A DNA stretch of 5,287 nucleotides, from contig JAISWV010000051.1 in the NCBI GenBank assembly GCA_031270755.1, forward strand, positions 1-5,287. The letters run 5' to 3'. Below the pieces are notes generated by a model. That model did no database searches. It had not been told where the DNA came from and saw nothing but the letters and a program-made list of their open reading frames with translations. The DNA comes from Synergistaceae bacterium (lineage in GTDB: Bacteria > Synergistota > Synergistia > Synergistales > Aminobacteriaceae). The position numbers and the translations under genes were made by a program. The stretch's first letter is position 1. Every line of letters starts with the position of its first letter. Positions 4,400 to 5,287 of the stretch are shown here, one piece after another.

Positions 4400-5149
4400 A
4401 TGCCGAATTTGTCAAATTTGAAAACGAATTTAGAGAAGATGACATGGGGGAAATTAATAGTGCAAGTACTCTGTTTATCTTCCTGCTGGTTTTACTTGGG
4501 TGCCGCCGAGAAGCTCAGGCAAGTTTTCACTGGCATGGAATTCGGGGCGCCATTGATTATTAAAATTACCTCGATGCCTCCCGGCGTATATATCTACCCT
4601 GCCTCGACCGTTTGTATGTTCGTCCTGTTTTTATGGTGCTGGGCATCCGGGCGTTGGGAAACCAAGCTTGGCAAGTTCGTCAGTTACTTTCCCATTCTGC
4701 CGTTGCTTGCCGGCGTGTTGTTTATCGCGGATACGATATCTGGCCCGATGACTTCCAAACCCGTCATCTACCTCTATCCCGAAAAAACGACGGAGGTCTC
4801 CGTCAGAGTGAAATACAATGGCGCGCTGACCCACACCTGGCCGCCTTATGGAGACGGTTGGAAGGTCACGGCGCACTCGGACGGGATGCTCGTCAACCAC
4901 GCCGACGGCAGGGAATATTCTTACCTCTTCTGGGAGGGCGAGGCGAACTTTCCCTGCGATTTTAGCAGCGGTTTCGTCGTGAAGGGCTCGGACACAGGCG
5001 AGTTTTTGAGGGAAAAACTGGCCTTCATGGGTCTGACCCCCAGGGAGTACAACGAATTTATCGTCTACTGGCTGCCCTTGACGGAAGGCAACGCCTGGAA
5101 CCTGATTTCTTTCCAAATGGTGGAGTGGGGCGGCAGCGAGATAAAGTGA
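4400..5149 (+). CDS. Multi-spanning membrane protein with 'KPVIYLYPEK' soluble domain, internally deleted
   Basis: A 249-residue protein. A short cytoplasmic-type leader (LKTNLEKMTWGKL) precedes three hydrophobic segments at about residues 19-36, 69-82 and 95-111. The remaining half is soluble and begins SKPVIYLYPEKTTEVSVRVKYNG (about 119-141), a well-recognised opening of a conserved domain of unknown function. It continues with DGWKVTAHSDGML, GREYSYLFWEG, SSGFVVKGSDT, FLREKLAFMGLTPREYNEFIVYWLPL and NLISFQ, all familiar from that domain. In relatives as I recall them, NLISFQ is followed by about 50 residues (a strand-rich stretch and a TFERxGFxVVEWGG end). Here NLISFQ runs directly into MVEWGGSEIK, so an in-frame deletion is likely. 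The frame is open and may be expressed, but folding of the domain is doubtful. The leader DNA closely matches the broken VWA gene at 763. Function is unknown. Confidence 0.75.
   Translation: MPNLSNLKTNLEKMTWGKLIVQVLCLSSCWFYLGAAEKLRQVFTGMEFGAPLIIKITSMPPGVYIYPASTVCMFVLFLWCWASGRWETKLGKFVSYFPILPLLAGVLFIADTISGPMTSKPVIYLYPEKTTEVSVRVKYNGALTHTWPPYGDGWKVTAHSDGMLVNHADGREYSYLFWEGEANFPCDFSSGFVVKGSDTGEFLREKLAFMGLTPREYNEFIVYWLPLTEGNAWNLISFQMVEWGGSEIK
4415..4455 (+). repeat. Shared 41-bp leader repeat, copy 2
   Basis: This copy matches 763-803 at 36 of 41 bases, in frame, and encodes NLKTNLEKMTWGKL before the first membrane segment. This copy keeps an ATG and ribosome-binding site that copy 1 lacks. Confidence 0.7.
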
Positions 5150-5287
5150 AGACGCCGTCGCGACGGTACCTGTACTCCGCCGGGTCCGTCTTTGCGGTCA
5201 GCTTATGTTTCAGAATATACGATACGTTGTCATTTGGCCATCTTCCCGCTTTCCATGATAACGACATACTTTAGATGTCTTCTTTTG
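5150..5287. other. Unassigned tail of the window
   Basis: A perfect 12-base palindrome, CCGTCGCGACGG (5155-5166), follows the stop codon by 5 bases but has no T-tract, so it is not a convincing terminator. A minus-strand frame opening at 5267 (MSLSWKAGRWPNDN...) has no clear ribosome-binding site and runs into the end of the membrane protein gene. I recognise nothing in it. No gene is called here. Confidence 0.5.

Noticed and set aside
5058..5267. Minus-strand gene entering from the right side of the window
   Set aside because: More than a third of it overlaps the membrane protein gene antisense, there is no ribosome-binding site, and I recognise no similarity.
1..5287. CRISPR array, tRNA or rRNA gene
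   Set aside because: No regularly spaced repeats, no cloverleaf-like segment with a TTCGA arm in context, and no rRNA-like sequence were seen.

Overview
The window is an accessory stretch of a bacterial chromosome in which every recognisable gene reads on the + strand. Four reading frames look intact: an Rpn-type nuclease, a secreted ankyrin-repeat protein, a Fic enzyme and a multi-spanning membrane protein. They are interleaved with broken or residual genes. The protein families (coiled-coil PD-(D/E)XK proteins ending in K-A-W, Rpn nucleases with glycine/glutamate repeat tails, a YfbK-like von Willebrand A protein, a 'KPVIYLYPEK' membrane protein), the balanced-looking base composition and the exported ankyrin protein would suit an anaerobic, possibly host-associated bacterium such as a member of Synergistota. 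That placement rests on my memory of family distribution and is weak.

Layout. Positions 1-634 hold the 3' part of a coiled-coil PD-(D/E)XK (DUF3782-like) gene, cut by the window edge and broken by a single-base frameshift. Positions 633-748 are an AT-rich, roughly 115-bp stretch bounded by imperfect inverted repeats and carrying a TATAAT box. Positions 763-1176 are the wreck of a YfbK-like von Willebrand A gene: a leader with a membrane segment, the first part of the VWA domain in another frame, and the last ~25 residues, with the middle lost. A small ORF with a good ribosome-binding site (1268-1360) overlaps the start of the Rpn nuclease gene (1353-2249).

Positions 2280-2365 and 4202-4282 are two copies of one non-coding repeat. 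Each contains a stem-loop followed by TTTTATTC, so it probably acts as a terminator or attenuator. Between the copies lie the ankyrin gene (2383-3102) and the Fic gene (3099-3914), which overlap by ATGA and probably form an operon. Directly after Fic is a 42-residue remnant (3916-4044) of a second DUF3782-like protein. Positions 4400-5149 encode a three-helix membrane protein with a soluble domain that seems to have lost about 50 residues near its end by an in-frame deletion. The last 138 bases hold nothing I can identify.

How the parts work together: I see no convincing multi-gene system. The only tight pairing is ankyrin-Fic. The nuclease-like genes, Fic, VWA fragment and dispersed repeats look like a turnover zone where accessory genes arrive, recombine and decay. 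The most informative structures are the paired terminator-like repeats, the nearly identical 41-bp leader shared by two otherwise unrelated membrane-anchored genes, and several clean deletion junctions.
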